Of a stretch of 64,000 nucleotides of DNA, positions 42,970 to 52,690 are shown piece after piece. Under the pieces are notes generated by a model, which was not told where the DNA came from, did no database searches, and was given only the letters and a program-made list of their open reading frames with translations. The stretch is from Chitinibacter tainanensis DSM 15459 (lineage in GTDB: Bacteria > Pseudomonadota > Gammaproteobacteria > Burkholderiales > Chitinibacteraceae). The stretch spans positions 434,001-498,000 of the forward strand of contig NZ_AUCN01000009.1 in assembly GCF_000429785.1 (NCBI RefSeq), written 5' to 3'. Numbering within the stretch: position 1 is the first letter of the stretch; each line of letters opens with the position of its first letter. Both the position numbers and the translations under genes were made by a program.

Positions 42970-42998
42970 AAAAAACGGCGCGAGTAGCGCCGTTTTTT
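42970..42998. terminator. Bidirectional terminator between the Cys-rich gene and glnE
   Basis: AAAAAACGGCGC and GCGCCGTTTTTT around GAGTA, between two convergent genes. Confidence 0.94.
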
Positions 42999-43013
42999 AT
43001 TACCTTGGCCACC

Positions 43014-45743
43014 TCAGCCTTCAAGCGGTTGGCCAAACAAATACTGCCAAAGTGTGCGAACCGCGCTCATGGGCTCGGCCAAAGCCGCGATCCGCTGCGC
43101 TGGCAGCTCGGTGCCGTTCAGGCGGTGCTGATGCTGTAAGCGGCGCAATTCCCGGTAGGCCACTTGCGCGGCCGCCGCTGGCTCGGCGGGGAGTAAGCCT
43201 TGGGTGGCGGCTACCTGCAGCAAGGCGATATTGCCGCTATTGGCCAGCAAAGCCGGCTGGCGCTGGGCATAGGCCAGAATCAGGTATTGCACGATGAACT
43301 CCACATCAACAATGCCGCCGCGCAAATGCTTCACATCCTGCCCCTTGGCGGGATGGGTTTCCAGCATTTTGCCGCGCATGCCCACCACTTCCTGTTGCAG
43401 TGCGGCAAGATCTCGGTTTTGCCCCAAGATGGCTTGCCGGATGGCTTCAAAAGCGTCGCCTATCGACGTGGCGCCGGCGCTAAAGCGGGCACGTGTTAAG
43501 GCTTGATGCTCCCACACCCAGGCCGATTGGCGCTGATAATCGGCAAAAGCCGCCACGGTGGACACTAGCAAGCCAGACGTGCCATTGGGGCGCAGGCGCA
43601 AATCAATGTCGTACAGCATGCCGGCGGAGGTGAGGGTGCTGAGCCAATTGACAATCCGTTTGGCCAGCCGCGCGTAGATTTCGGCGGCGGAAGGATGCTC
43701 GTCGTCGTACAAAAAAACCACATCCAGATCCGAAGCATAGCCCAGCTCTTTACCGCCTAATTTGCCGTAGCCAATGATGGCAAAGCTCGGGGCGGTTTGG
43801 TGTTTATTCGGCAGGTCACGCCAGGCCTCTTCCAGCGTCACGGCCAGTATTAAATCTGCCAGATCGGATAAATGATCGGAGAGCTTTTCCAGTGGCAGCA
43901 GGCCGGCCAAATCTTGGCACACCAGCCGGAAAATCTGCGTGTGCTGAAAATGCCGCAGCGCATCCATGCGTGCTTCGGTGTCGTCGCTCAGGTCTTGCAT
44001 CTCACGGCGCAGTTGCTGGCCTAGTGCCGGCCAATCGGGGGCTTGCTCCAGTAGGCGGGCATCTAATAGCTCATCCAGCAATAGCGGGTGCCGGGTGAGA
44101 TAGCCGGATACCCACGGGCTGGCGCTGTAAAGATCCACCAAGCGTTTGAGCGCATGCGGGTGCTCGGCCAGGAGCGCTAGATAGGATTCACGCCGGCTGA
44201 CCGCCTCCAGTAAATCCAGTACCCGCATCACGGTGGCATCGGGGTTGCTGCACGCGGCGGCGGTGGTAATTAAGGCTGGCAAAATGGCTTCCAGACGGCG
44301 GCGGCTGCGCTCGGGCATTTGCCGGTATTTGCCACTCTCTTGCATGGCGCTCAGCCGGCGCTGTAGCTCGGCAGCTTGCTGATAGCCTAATTGCGTATAG
44401 CGGGGGGTATTGTCATCAGCAAAAGCATCAATGGTTTCGCTGTCGCGATCCCCCCCGGGGGTATCGGCATCACTGGCTTGAAAAATCGCCCCGAAATGCT
44501 GGCTAACAATCGCCCGATGAGCATCGAGGGCGGTTTTAAAGCTGCCCCAGTCGGCAAAGCCCATGCTGCTGGCGAGTTGGGCTTGATCTTCGGCCGCGGT
44601 GGGGAGCATCTGGGTTTGTGCGTCATCCAGATACATAATCCGGTGCTCAACATCGCGCAAAAAAACATACGCTGCTTGCAGGGCTTGCTCGACTTCCTGT
44701 GGTAAATGGTGCTGTTCTTGCAGCGCGCGCAAAATGCCTTGGGCGGCACGAGAGCGCAAAGTCTTATTACGCCCCCCCCGTATTAGCTGGAACACCTGAC
44801 CAATAAACTCGATTTCGCGGATACCCCCGGGGCCGAGTTTCACATTGTCGAGCCGGTCTTTGCGCTCAACCTCGCGGCGGATCTGGCTATGCAGCTCACG
44901 CATTGATTGGTAAGCGCCGTAATCGAGGTATTTGCGATACACAAACGGTGTCACCAGCTGCATCAGGCCCTCAGCGTCGCCGGTAAGGGCGCGGCCTTTG
45001 ATCCAGGCGTAGCGCTCCCACTCGCGGCCTTGGGTGAGCAGATAGTTTTCCAGCGCGGCAAAGCTGCTCACCAGCGGCCCGGAATCGCCAAACGGGCGCA
45101 AACGCATATCCACCCTAAATACAAAGCCATTGGCGTCCTGCTCGCCAATCAGTTTGATAATGCGCTTGCCGAGCCCCACAAAATACTCGTGATTGCTAAT
45201 CTGCCGCGGGCCACTGGTTTCGCCGTCTTCCGGGTAGATGAAAATCAGGTCGATATCTGAGGATACATTGAGCTCCCGTCCCCCGAGCTTGCCCATGCCT
45301 ACCACGATCAGTTCCTGCACCGTGCCGGTCTCTTCGCCGATCGGCTGGCCATAGCGCTCGCTTGGCTGGCTGACCCAACTGACTGCGGTTTCGACGGCTA
45401 CTTCGGCCAAGTCGCTGACCGTGTGCATCGCCTCGGTGAGATCGGATAACTGATTGAGTTCACGCACAATTAGCCGCGCCATCACCGCCTGACGCAAGCG
45501 GCGCAATATCAGGCCTAGCGATTCATCGCTATCCCACTGCTGGCAGGCAAGCCAAGCTTGCATCGCCGCCCGATCAAATGGCGCTGCGTGCTCTGTGATG
45601 AGTGGGGCAAGCTGCTCGGGGTGGCAATTGAGCAGCCGTTGCAAATAGCGGCTATGCGCCAATGGGCGCTGCAACAGCGGATGCGCCAGCGTGGGTGTTT
45701 CAGATTCGGCAGCAAAGACAGCTTCAGTGGCGGGTTCAGTCAT
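43014..45743 (-). CDS. glnE: Bifunctional glutamine synthetase adenylyltransferase/adenylyl-removing enzyme
   Basis: Controls glutamine synthetase activity by adding or removing AMP in response to PII and glutamine. 909 residues in two homologous halves: the nucleotidyltransferase motifs GMGKLGGRELNVSSDIDL (deadenylylase half, near residue 170) and GYGKLGGKELGYASDLDV (adenylylase half, near 660) keep both catalytic Asp. Length is slightly below the E. coli enzyme. Between the halves the DNA carries several C/G homopolymer tracts, including C8 at 44772-44779, and a GGGTAT-type element. Confidence 0.96.
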   Translation of the reverse strand: MTEPATEAVFAAESETPTLAHPLLQRPLAHSRYLQRLLNCHPEQLAPLITEHAAPFDRAAMQAWLACQQWDSDESLGLILRRLRQAVMARLIVRELNQLSDLTEAMHTVSDLAEVAVETAVSWVSQPSERYGQPIGEETGTVQELIVVGMGKLGGRELNVSSDIDLIFIYPEDGETSGPRQISNHEYFVGLGKRIIKLIGEQDANGFVFRVDMRLRPFGDSGPLVSSFAALENYLLTQGREWERYAWIKGRALTGDAEGLMQLVTPFVYRKYLDYGAYQSMRELHSQIRREVERKDRLDNVKLGPGGIREIEFIGQVFQLIRGGRNKTLRSRAAQGILRALQEQHHLPQEVEQALQAAYVFLRDVEHRIMYLDDAQTQMLPTAAEDQAQLASSMGFADWGSFKTALDAHRAIVSQHFGAIFQASDADTPGGDRDSETIDAFADDNTPRYTQLGYQQAAELQRRLSAMQESGKYRQMPERSRRRLEAILPALITTAAACSNPDATVMRVLDLLEAVSRRESYLALLAEHPHALKRLVDLYSASPWVSGYLTRHPLLLDELLDARLLEQAPDWPALGQQLRREMQDLSDDTEARMDALRHFQHTQIFRLVCQDLAGLLPLEKLSDHLSDLADLILAVTLEEAWRDLPNKHQTAPSFAIIGYGKLGGKELGYASDLDVVFLYDDEHPSAAEIYARLAKRIVNWLSTLTSAGMLYDIDLRLRPNGTSGLLVSTVAAFADYQRQSAWVWEHQALTRARFSAGATSIGDAFEAIRQAILGQNRDLAALQQEVVGMRGKMLETHPAKGQDVKHLRGGIVDVEFIVQYLILAYAQRQPALLANSGNIALLQVAATQGLLPAEPAAAAQVAYRELRRLQHQHRLNGTELPAQRIAALAEPMSAVRTLWQYLFGQPLEG
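44777..44828 (-). repeat. GGGTAT-N37-ATAC element inside glnE
   Basis: On the plus strand GTAT at 44780-44783 and ATACCCCC at 44821-44828; on the coding strand it reads GGGGTAT, 37 bases, ATACGGGG. It covers a conserved protein segment, where rare synonymous codons (CTA ATA CGG GGG GGG) create the ATAC end and G-run. Confidence 0.5.
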
Positions 45744-45852
45744 CGGGGCACCGGTTTTCAGGTTAAAATGGCAGGCCTTTTTATTTCTCCCATTACCGTA
45801 TCACAGCCGGCTGCGGCGCGGGTACGGTGTCCGCTGCGGATTCAGGATGTCC

Positions 45853-48800
45853 ATGGTTTTTTTGACCCGGCTCAAAACGCTGGGGGCCCGCTTTTCTGCC
45901 TGGCATCTGCGCTGGCTAAAACGCTGTTTGCTCAGCGTGCTGCTCTTGCTCGCGCTGCTGGCGCTGGGCTGGCAAACTTGGCTAATTCCGCGGCTGAATA
46001 GTTATAAACCCTGGCTGGAAACCCGCCTGAGTCAAAGTACCGGCTTGCCGATCCAGATTGGCCGCTTAAGCGGCGGCTGGCAAGGGATACGCCCGCAGCT
46101 CACGCTGGAGCATTTTACGGCCCGCAATAGCCGCGGCGAGGTAGCGCTGGAATTTGCCCGCATGCAGGGCGCCTTATCATGGTGGCGGCTGGCCTTGGGG
46201 CAATTGCATTTCAGCTCGCTCACTTTGCTCTCACCTGATTTGGTGATCACCCGGCTGGCCAATGGGCAGTGGCAGATTGGCGGCATTACCTTGCCGCAAA
46301 ATCACAGCGATTCAGGCGACCATCAATTACTGAATTGGCTCATCGCGCAGGGCGAGGTGGAAATCCGGCAGGGGCGCTTGCAGCTGCGCGATGCGCGTGG
46401 GCTGTGGCCGGCATTACACACCCGCGATCTGCAGCTCACCATGCACAACTGGTTTGGTCGTCATCGTTGGTTGTTGCGCTTGCGCCCCGAGCAATTGCTG
46501 GATACCCCGCTGGAATTGCAAGCACGCCTCAGTGGCGATGATGTGGGTGATCTGGCCGATTGGTCTGGCACCGTGGCCTTAAATCTCCCCAAGGCTGATC
46601 TGGCTCGCTTGGCCCCTTGGTTGGCGCCTCTGAGTCCACAGGCGCAATTTGCTAGTGGCAAAGGCGCGCTGAAGCTGGAATTTGAACTGGATGAAGGCGC
46701 TTTGGCCGGGCTGGATGCTGACCTGCAGTTGAGTGACTGGCAAATCCGTTTTGCGCATTGGCCCACTTTTAGTTTGCCGCAATTTGCTGGGCAATTTAGC
46801 TGGCAGCAGCAAGGTGCAAAGCAAAGCTTTACTCTGCGTGGCCAGCGAATTGTGGGCACCAGTGGCGTGTTATGTCAGGGCTGTCAGTTAAACTGGCAGC
46901 GTGATGCCGATGGCCAGAGTTTACGCGCGAGCGCATGGCAATTGGCCGGTTTGAATGCCTATGCAGCTTATCTGCCGGCGCAGCTGGCGAGCTGGCGCAA
47001 TGCCAAGCTGGGGGGCGAGCTGAGCCAGCTGCAACTGGCCTGGCCCGGGCATTGGCCATGGCGCGCCGGCGCGCCGCTACCGAACTGGCGCAGCCTGCAG
47101 GGTGAGCTTGCGGCCAGCAATCTCAGCGCCAGCCAGTTGCCGGGCGCATTGGCCTGGCAAAACCTCAATCTAGATGCCGAATTCAAGCCTGATAGTTGCC
47201 GCCTCATACTAGGTGGGGATGGCGTGCAAATCAGCTATCCTGCCGAGTTTAGCGAGGGGCTGCAATTTGATCGCTTGGCCAGCGAGTGGCAGTGGCAACG
47301 CGCAGGTCAGGGCTGGCAGCTGCAATTGCAGGGGCTGAAAGCCAGCAATCGCGATCTGGCGCTAGATACCAAAGCCAGCTATCGCTGGTCGGGGCAAGGG
47401 CTTGGGCAGGTGGATTTGCAAGCCACGATAGCGCGGCTGGCTGCCAACCGGGTGCATGCCTACTTGCCGCGGGAGATCGGCGATGATGTGCTGCACTGGC
47501 TGAAAGATTCGCTCAAGGGTGGTGAGGCGCGCAATGCGCAGTTTGTCTGGCGCGGTGAAGTGGCTGATTTTCCGTATCCTGCCAACACGCCGGCCGCCCA
47601 GCGTGGCGTGTTTCGGGTGCTGACCGATGCGCGCGATGTCACACTCAATTACGGGGCAGACTGGCCGGATATCACCGGTATTCAGGGGCAGGTGGAAATT
47701 CAGGGCACCGCGCTGCAAGTGCGGGCGCAGCAGGGCAACATCACTGGCACCCAGTTGCACGAGGTGAAGGTTGATATTCCGCAGCTGGATCACGACCCGC
47801 ATGTGCTGATCACCGGCAAGGTGAACGGTAAAACAGCCGATTATCTTGAGTTTGTGGCCAAAAGCCCGGTACGGCAGGCTATGAATGGATTTCTGGATCG
47901 CCTGCAGGCGCAAGGCCATGGTGAGCTGAGCTTGCGGCTGGATATTCCGGTGGAGAACATCGATGGCACCCAGGTGGATGGGCAATACCGCTTTGCTGGC
48001 AACCGGCTGGATTTCGGCGCCGGCATTCCGGTGCTGGAGCAAGCGCGTGGCGAAGTGCACTTTACCGAGCATGAATTAAAAGTATTGCCATCCAGCGCGC
48101 GGGCGCTGGGTGGGCAGGTGCAATTAAGTGGCGCGAATGCCAGCAATGGCGATCTGCAGCTGCAGCTTAAAGGCGACGCCGATGTGCAACGTGCGATGCA
48201 GGAATACGCGCCGGCACTGGCGGCGGGCTTAAAAGGCATGGTGCCGTTTCAGGCGCAACTGGCCGTCAGCCCGGCGCATTTCGAGTTGAATTTGAATTCG
48301 GATCTAGCTGGCGCAGCCATCAGCCTGCCCGCGCCCCTCACCAAAGCCCAAGGCCAGCGGCGGCCGTTTAAATTACGGCTGGCCGATCAGCAGGGCCAAT
48401 CGCGGTTGGAATTTAGCTACGATCAGGCGCTGAATGCGGCGCTGCTAATCGGCGACGAAGCCAGCCAGCTGCGCGGGCAGCTGAATTTAGGCCATGCCCG
48501 CAGCCCAGCGGCCAAGGCGCAGCTGAATGAGCAGGCCAAAGGCCTCCAGATTGCCGGCAGCTGGCCCAATTTCTCGGCCGAGCATTGGTTGGCGCTGGCC
48601 GGCGTGAGTGAGGGCCCCAGCTCGGGTGCGAGTAATTTGCCGCCGATCTTGCTGCAAAATGTGGGCTTTGATGAGCTGGATATTTGGGGCCAGCGCCTCA
48701 CCGACGTGCGCCTGAACGCGCAGTTGCAGCCCAAAGCCGTGCAAGCCCATCTGCAAAGCCAGCAAATGAGCGGCGAGGTGAACTGGCAATTGGCGCAACA

Positions 48801-49782
48801 TTTGGTGCAGGCCAAGCTCAGTAAACTCTGGTTGCCGCTCAAAACCGTACCGACTGCCGAGCGGCTGCGCCCGGCCGCGCTCACGGTGGCGCCGGCGGTG
48901 GAAGAAAGTCTGTTGCCCACCTGGCAGCGCTTTCCCGCTTTGCAGCTTACCGCGAGTGATTTTCGCGTGAATGGGGTTGAATTTGGCGCGCTCAAAATCA
49001 ATAGCAAACCGCAAGCCAATGGCATTGATTTTAATGAGCTGAGCCTGCGCAACGCTGATGGCGAAGTGCAGCTCTCGGGCGCGTGGTTACAGCAAGGCAG
49101 CGTGGAGAAAACCCAGGCGAGCCTTCGGATCGAATCGGAAAACACCGGCAAATTACTCAAGCGCCTGGGCTATCCTGAGGCACTGAAAGATGCGCCGCTG
49201 CAATTGCAGGGCGAAGGGCAATGGCAGGGCGCGCCGTGGGCGCCCCGCTGGAGTAGTGTGAATGGCAAGCTGGCGCTGAATGTCGGCGCAGGGCAGTTTT
49301 TGAAATTAGACCCCGGCGTGGGGCGCTTTTTATCGGTGCTCAGCCTGCAGGCCTTGCCGCGCCGGCTGAAACTCGACTTTAGTGATGTGTTTAGTAATGG
49401 CTTAGAGTTTGATCGGATTCGAGGCGACGCACTGATCGAGCAAGGCGTAGCGCGCACCAATAATCTGCATATCGACAGCCCAGCGGCCAAGATTCGCTTT
49501 ACTGGCGATGCCAATTTTATCGCCAATACCCAGAATTTACGGGTGCGGATTGTGCCGAGTATCAGTGGTGCGGTCGCGTTGGGGGTGACGGTGGTGAACC
49601 CACTGGCGGGCCTGGCTACGCTGGCGGTGCAATCGGCCTTGGATAATCCGCTGGGCGAGCTGGTGGCGTATGAATTTCAGATCGAGGGCAGTATGAGCGA
49701 GCCGAAAATCCGCAAGGTCGGCGTACAGCCAGCCAAGCCCAAAGATATCGCCTCGGGTATCTTGCAAAAAGCATTAGATTGA
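45853..49782 (+). CDS. yhdP: YhdP-family AsmA-like envelope protein
   Basis: 1309-residue inner-membrane-anchored protein with one N-terminal helix (about 20-45) and a very long periplasmic beta-rich groove, members of which bridge the envelope and move phospholipid to the outer membrane. DUF3971 region with HAYLPREIGDDVLHWLKDSL near residue 540 and an AsmA-like C-terminal part with GRFLSVLSLQALPRRLKLDF near residue 1155. ATG 45853 (AGGA upstream) is chosen; ATG 45847 is equally possible. Divergent from glnE, followed by nitrilase and tldD, a common betaproteobacterial order. Confidence 0.93.
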   Translation: MVFLTRLKTLGARFSAWHLRWLKRCLLSVLLLLALLALGWQTWLIPRLNSYKPWLETRLSQSTGLPIQIGRLSGGWQGIRPQLTLEHFTARNSRGEVALEFARMQGALSWWRLALGQLHFSSLTLLSPDLVITRLANGQWQIGGITLPQNHSDSGDHQLLNWLIAQGEVEIRQGRLQLRDARGLWPALHTRDLQLTMHNWFGRHRWLLRLRPEQLLDTPLELQARLSGDDVGDLADWSGTVALNLPKADLARLAPWLAPLSPQAQFASGKGALKLEFELDEGALAGLDADLQLSDWQIRFAHWPTFSLPQFAGQFSWQQQGAKQSFTLRGQRIVGTSGVLCQGCQLNWQRDADGQSLRASAWQLAGLNAYAAYLPAQLASWRNAKLGGELSQLQLAWPGHWPWRAGAPLPNWRSLQGELAASNLSASQLPGALAWQNLNLDAEFKPDSCRLILGGDGVQISYPAEFSEGLQFDRLASEWQWQRAGQGWQLQLQGLKASNRDLALDTKASYRWSGQGLGQVDLQATIARLAANRVHAYLPREIGDDVLHWLKDSLKGGEARNAQFVWRGEVADFPYPANTPAAQRGVFRVLTDARDVTLNYGADWPDITGIQGQVEIQGTALQVRAQQGNITGTQLHEVKVDIPQLDHDPHVLITGKVNGKTADYLEFVAKSPVRQAMNGFLDRLQAQGHGELSLRLDIPVENIDGTQVDGQYRFAGNRLDFGAGIPVLEQARGEVHFTEHELKVLPSSARALGGQVQLSGANASNGDLQLQLKGDADVQRAMQEYAPALAAGLKGMVPFQAQLAVSPAHFELNLNSDLAGAAISLPAPLTKAQGQRRPFKLRLADQQGQSRLEFSYDQALNAALLIGDEASQLRGQLNLGHARSPAAKAQLNEQAKGLQIAGSWPNFSAEHWLALAGVSEGPSSGASNLPPILLQNVGFDELDIWGQRLTDVRLNAQLQPKAVQAHLQSQQMSGEVNWQLAQHLVQAKLSKLWLPLKTVPTAERLRPAALTVAPAVEESLLPTWQRFPALQLTASDFRVNGVEFGALKINSKPQANGIDFNELSLRNADGEVQLSGAWLQQGSVEKTQASLRIESENTGKLLKRLGYPEALKDAPLQLQGEGQWQGAPWAPRWSSVNGKLALNVGAGQFLKLDPGVGRFLSVLSLQALPRRLKLDFSDVFSNGLEFDRIRGDALIEQGVARTNNLHIDSPAAKIRFTGDANFIANTQNLRVRIVPSISGAVALGVTVVNPLAGLATLAVQSALDNPLGELVAYEFQIEGSMSEPKIRKVGVQPAKPKDIASGILQKALD

Positions 49783-49803
49783 TTGATGTATCAAGCAATA
49801 CGG
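49755..49803 (+). repeat. GGGTAT-N37-ATAC element at the yhdP/nitrilase junction
   Basis: GGGTAT at 49755-49760 in the last codons of yhdP and ATACGG at 49798-49803 just before the nitrilase ribosome site. It spans the yhdP stop codon and ends ten bases before the next start codon. Confidence 0.65.
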
Positions 49804-49812
49804 AGTAGGGGT

Positions 49813-50637
49813 ATGCAAAGCTGCCGATTTGCCAGTATTCAGATGATCTCCGGCCCGGATGTCGCGGCCAATCTTGCTCGGGCGGGGGCGTTGATCGCTC
49901 AGGCGGCGCAGGCCGGCGCGCAATGTGTGGCCCTGCCAGAATATTTCGCCATCATGGGCGAGCGCGACACCGACAAGTTGGCCGTCCAGGAAGACTACCA
50001 GCCACAGCCCTTGGTGCACGGCAGCGGCCCGATTCAGCAATTTCTGGCCCGCATGGCTCAGCAGTACGGCATTTGGCTGGTGGGTGGTACGGTGCCGCTG
50101 CGCAGCGAAGAGCCCGCGCGGGTGATGAATAGCTGTCTGGTGTACAACCCGGCGGGTGAATGCGTGGCGCGCTACGACAAAATTCACCTGTTTGGCTTTC
50201 AAAACGGCAGCGAATGTTTCCAGGAGGCCGACACCATTCGCCCTGGCGCCAGCGTGGTGACTGTGCCCACGCCCTTTGGCCGTCTTGGGCTGGCGGTATG
50301 TTATGACCTGCGTTTTCCCGAGCTATTTCGCCAGGCTGGTGAGGTGGATATCTGGGTGGTGCCCGCAGCCTTTACCGCCACCACGGGCCGTGCGCACTGG
50401 GAAATCCTGCTGCGTGCGCGGGCGATTGAAAACCAGTGTTTTGTTGTGGCCAGTGGCCAGGGCGGCACCCACCCCAGCGGACGCAGCACGTTTGGCCACA
50501 GCATGTTGATCGACCCGTGGGGGATGGTGCTGGATGTGCTGCCCACGGGCGAAGGGGTGGTGCTGGCTGAATTGAAAGCCAGCCAAGCCGCCCGGGTACG
50601 GACAATTTTGCCGGCCCTGCGCCATCGTGTGCTTTAA
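49813..50637 (+). CDS. Carbon-nitrogen hydrolase (Nit1/NIT-like)
   Basis: 274 residues from ATG 49813, behind GGAGTAGGGG; the longer frame overlaps the repeat and is not conserved. Nitrilase-fold catalytic triad: Glu in ALPEYFAIMG, Lys in RYDKIHLFGF and Cys in AVCYDLRFPELFR. The DKIHLFGFQNGSE pattern fits the Nit branch, which repairs deaminated glutathione in other organisms. Located between yhdP and tldD as in many betaproteobacteria. Confidence 0.92.
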   Translation: MQSCRFASIQMISGPDVAANLARAGALIAQAAQAGAQCVALPEYFAIMGERDTDKLAVQEDYQPQPLVHGSGPIQQFLARMAQQYGIWLVGGTVPLRSEEPARVMNSCLVYNPAGECVARYDKIHLFGFQNGSECFQEADTIRPGASVVTVPTPFGRLGLAVCYDLRFPELFRQAGEVDIWVVPAAFTATTGRAHWEILLRARAIENQCFVVASGQGGTHPSGRSTFGHSMLIDPWGMVLDVLPTGEGVVLAELKASQAARVRTILPALRHRVL

Positions 50638-50698
50638 TGTTCACTTTGCGCCGCGCCGGATCGGCGTGCGCTAAAACTAACTGTTGTAAAGGATGACC

Positions 50699-52165
50699 AT
50701 GCCCGCTTCGTTTGATGCCGCCCACCTCGACCCGTTTGCCCTTGCCGAGCGCCAGCTGCTGGCCCCGGCTGCGCTGGATGAAGCTGCTTTGCAGCAGGTG
50801 TTGGGGCAAATCATGCAACACGAGGTGGATTATGCCGACTTGTATTTCCAATACAGCCGCTCCGAAGCCTGGAGCCTGGATGAAGGGATTGTAAAATCCG
50901 GCAGCTTTAATATTGATCAGGGCGTGGGTGTGCGGGCCGTCAGTGGCGAGAAAACCGCGTTTGCCTATTCCGATGACATCAGCCTGCCGGCGCTCACTCA
51001 GTCGGCGCTGGCCACGCGGGCGATTGGCCGGCAAGGTGGGCAGGGTATTGCCGCGCAGCCCTATCAGCAAAAAGGCTTGCAGCTCTATACCCCTAAAGAC
51101 CCGCTCGCTAGCCTGGATGAAGTGGCCAAAGTCGCCCTGCTGGAAAAAGTGGAGCAAATCGCGCGTAGCCTTGATCCACGGGTGGTGCAGGTGATGGCCA
51201 GCCTGGCGAGTGAATTCGAAGTGATTTATGTCGCGCGGCATGATGGCCATCGCGCGGCCGATGTGCGCCCGCTGTGTCGCTTGTCGATCAATGTGATTGT
51301 GGAGCATAACGGCCAGCGTGAGCAGGGCAGCGCGGGCGGCGGCGGGCGGTTTGATTACGCTTATTTCACTGATGCCGTGCTGCTGGATTACGCCAAAAAA
51401 GCCGTCGATCAGGCCGTACTCAATCTGGATGCCCGCCCAGCGCCAGCCGGCGAAATGACCGTGGTGCTGGGTAATGGCTGGCCGGGTATTTTGCTACACG
51501 AAGCAATTGGCCACGGGCTAGAAGGCGACTTTAACCGTAAAGGCAGCTCGGCCTTTGCTGGCCGGATTGGTCAGCGCGTGGCGGCGCCGGGTGTGACGGT
51601 GGTGGATGATGGCACGCTGGTAGATCGCCGTGGCTCGCTGAATATCGACGATGAAGGCAATCCAACCCAGCGCACAGTGCTGATCGAAGACGGTATCTTG
51701 CAAGGCTATATTCAAGACAGCCTGAATGCCCGGCTGATGAATACCGCCATTACCGGCAATGGCCGGCGCGAAAGCTACGCCCACTTGCCGATGCCGCGCA
51801 TGACCAATACCCTGATGACCAACGGCGAGTGCGAGCCGGCCGAGATTATCGCCTCGATGGAGCGCGGGCTATATGCGGTGAATTTTGGTGGCGGCCAGGT
51901 GGATATCACCAGCGGCAAATTTGTATTCTCGGCGGCTGAAGCTTGGTATGTAGAAAACGGCCAGCTGCTGTATCCGGTCAAAGGTGCCACTCTGATCGGT
52001 AATGGCCCAGATGTACTTACCCGCGTGTCGATGATCGGCAACGATATGGCGCTAGATCCGGGCGTCGGCACCTGCGGGAAAGACGGCCAGAGCGTGCCGG
52101 TGGGCGTGGGCCAACCGACGCTGCGCATCGATGGCGGGCTGACTGTCGGTGGGACTGCCGGCTAA
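50699..52165 (+). CDS. tldD: TldD metalloprotease
   Basis: 488-residue subunit of the TldD/TldE (PmbA) zinc protease that processes peptides such as microcin B17 and CcdA. The metal motif [11 protein letters not shown] (His-Glu-x3-His) is near residue 265. Start ATG 50699 has AAAGG at correct spacing, while ATG 50693 lies too close to it. The partner gene pmbA is not in the window. The stop codon overlaps the next ATG. Confidence 0.96.
   Translation: MPASFDAAHLDPFALAERQLLAPAALDEAALQQVLGQIMQHEVDYADLYFQYSRSEAWSLDEGIVKSGSFNIDQGVGVRAVSGEKTAFAYSDDISLPALTQSALATRAIGRQGGQGIAAQPYQQKGLQLYTPKDPLASLDEVAKVALLEKVEQIARSLDPRVVQVMASLASEFEVIYVARHDGHRAADVRPLCRLSINVIVEHNGQREQGSAGGGGRFDYAYFTDAVLLDYAKKAVDQAVLNLDARPAPAGEMTVVLGNGWPGILLHEAIGHGLEGDFNRKGSSAFAGRIGQRVAAPGVTVVDDGTLVDRRGSLNIDDEGNPTQRTVLIEDGILQGYIQDSLNARLMNTAITGNGRRESYAHLPMPRMTNTLMTNGECEPAEIIASMERGLYAVNFGGGQVDITSGKFVFSAAEAWYVENGQLLYPVKGATLIGNGPDVLTRVSMIGNDMALDPGVGTCGKDGQSVPVGVGQPTLRIDGGLTVGGTAG
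51043..51093 (+). repeat. GGGTAT-N38-ATAC element inside tldD
   Basis: GGGTATTGCC at 51043-51052 and ATACCCC at 51087-51093, with a 38-base gap, in a variable part of TldD. Confidence 0.4.
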
Positions 52166-52608
52166 TGGCGCTGACAGTCCGCCCGATTCAGGCTGATGAA
52201 TACGACACCGCCGCCACGGTGGCCTGGGCCTCGTTTCAGCACCTAGCGGTGCAATACCAGAGCGCGCAAGGCGCAGCGGCCATCGCTGCCATTTGCAGCG
52301 CCCCGGAAATCCGCGCCCGCGATGCGGCCGGCGCCGCCACCTGGGTGGCCTTGGTGCAGGATACGATCATCGGCCTGATTCAAGTGCGGGGTGATGGGCA
52401 TATCACCTTGCTGTTTGTGCTACCCGAGTTGCAAAGCCGCGGGGTAGGGCGCGCGCTGATTCGCGCCGCTGACGCGGTCTGCCCATTGCGCAGTGTAAAT
52501 GCCAGCCCTAACAGCGTGATGGCCTATATGCGCTATGGCTTTATGCCGATCGCCGCCCAGCAAACCAGCGAGAATGGAATCAGCTATCAGCCCATGCAGC
52601 GCAGCTAG
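52165..52608 (+). CDS. GNAT-family N-acetyltransferase
   Basis: 147 residues. The acetyl-CoA binding region is seen as LLFVLPELQSRGVGRALIRA (the Q/R-x-x-G-x-G/A loop) and the closing strand NSVMAYMRYGFMPI. Substrate unknown. Its ATG overlaps the tldD stop (TAATG), so it is coupled to tldD. Confidence 0.85.
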   Translation: MALTVRPIQADEYDTAATVAWASFQHLAVQYQSAQGAAAIAAICSAPEIRARDAAGAATWVALVQDTIIGLIQVRGDGHITLLFVLPELQSRGVGRALIRAADAVCPLRSVNASPNSVMAYMRYGFMPIAAQQTSENGISYQPMQRS

Positions 52609-52690
52609 CGCGCCTTTGGCCGCCACTGCATGGCTTTTTGCGCGTAGGCGACTATGCTGAAGTGTTAGAAAACTTCAGATACAGCGCGCA

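Noticed and set aside
44404-44464. Two further GGGGTAT words inside glnE (44404 and 44458)
   Set aside because: Neither is followed by ATAC at 37 or 38 bases (the first has ATCC at that place), so they are not counted as elements.
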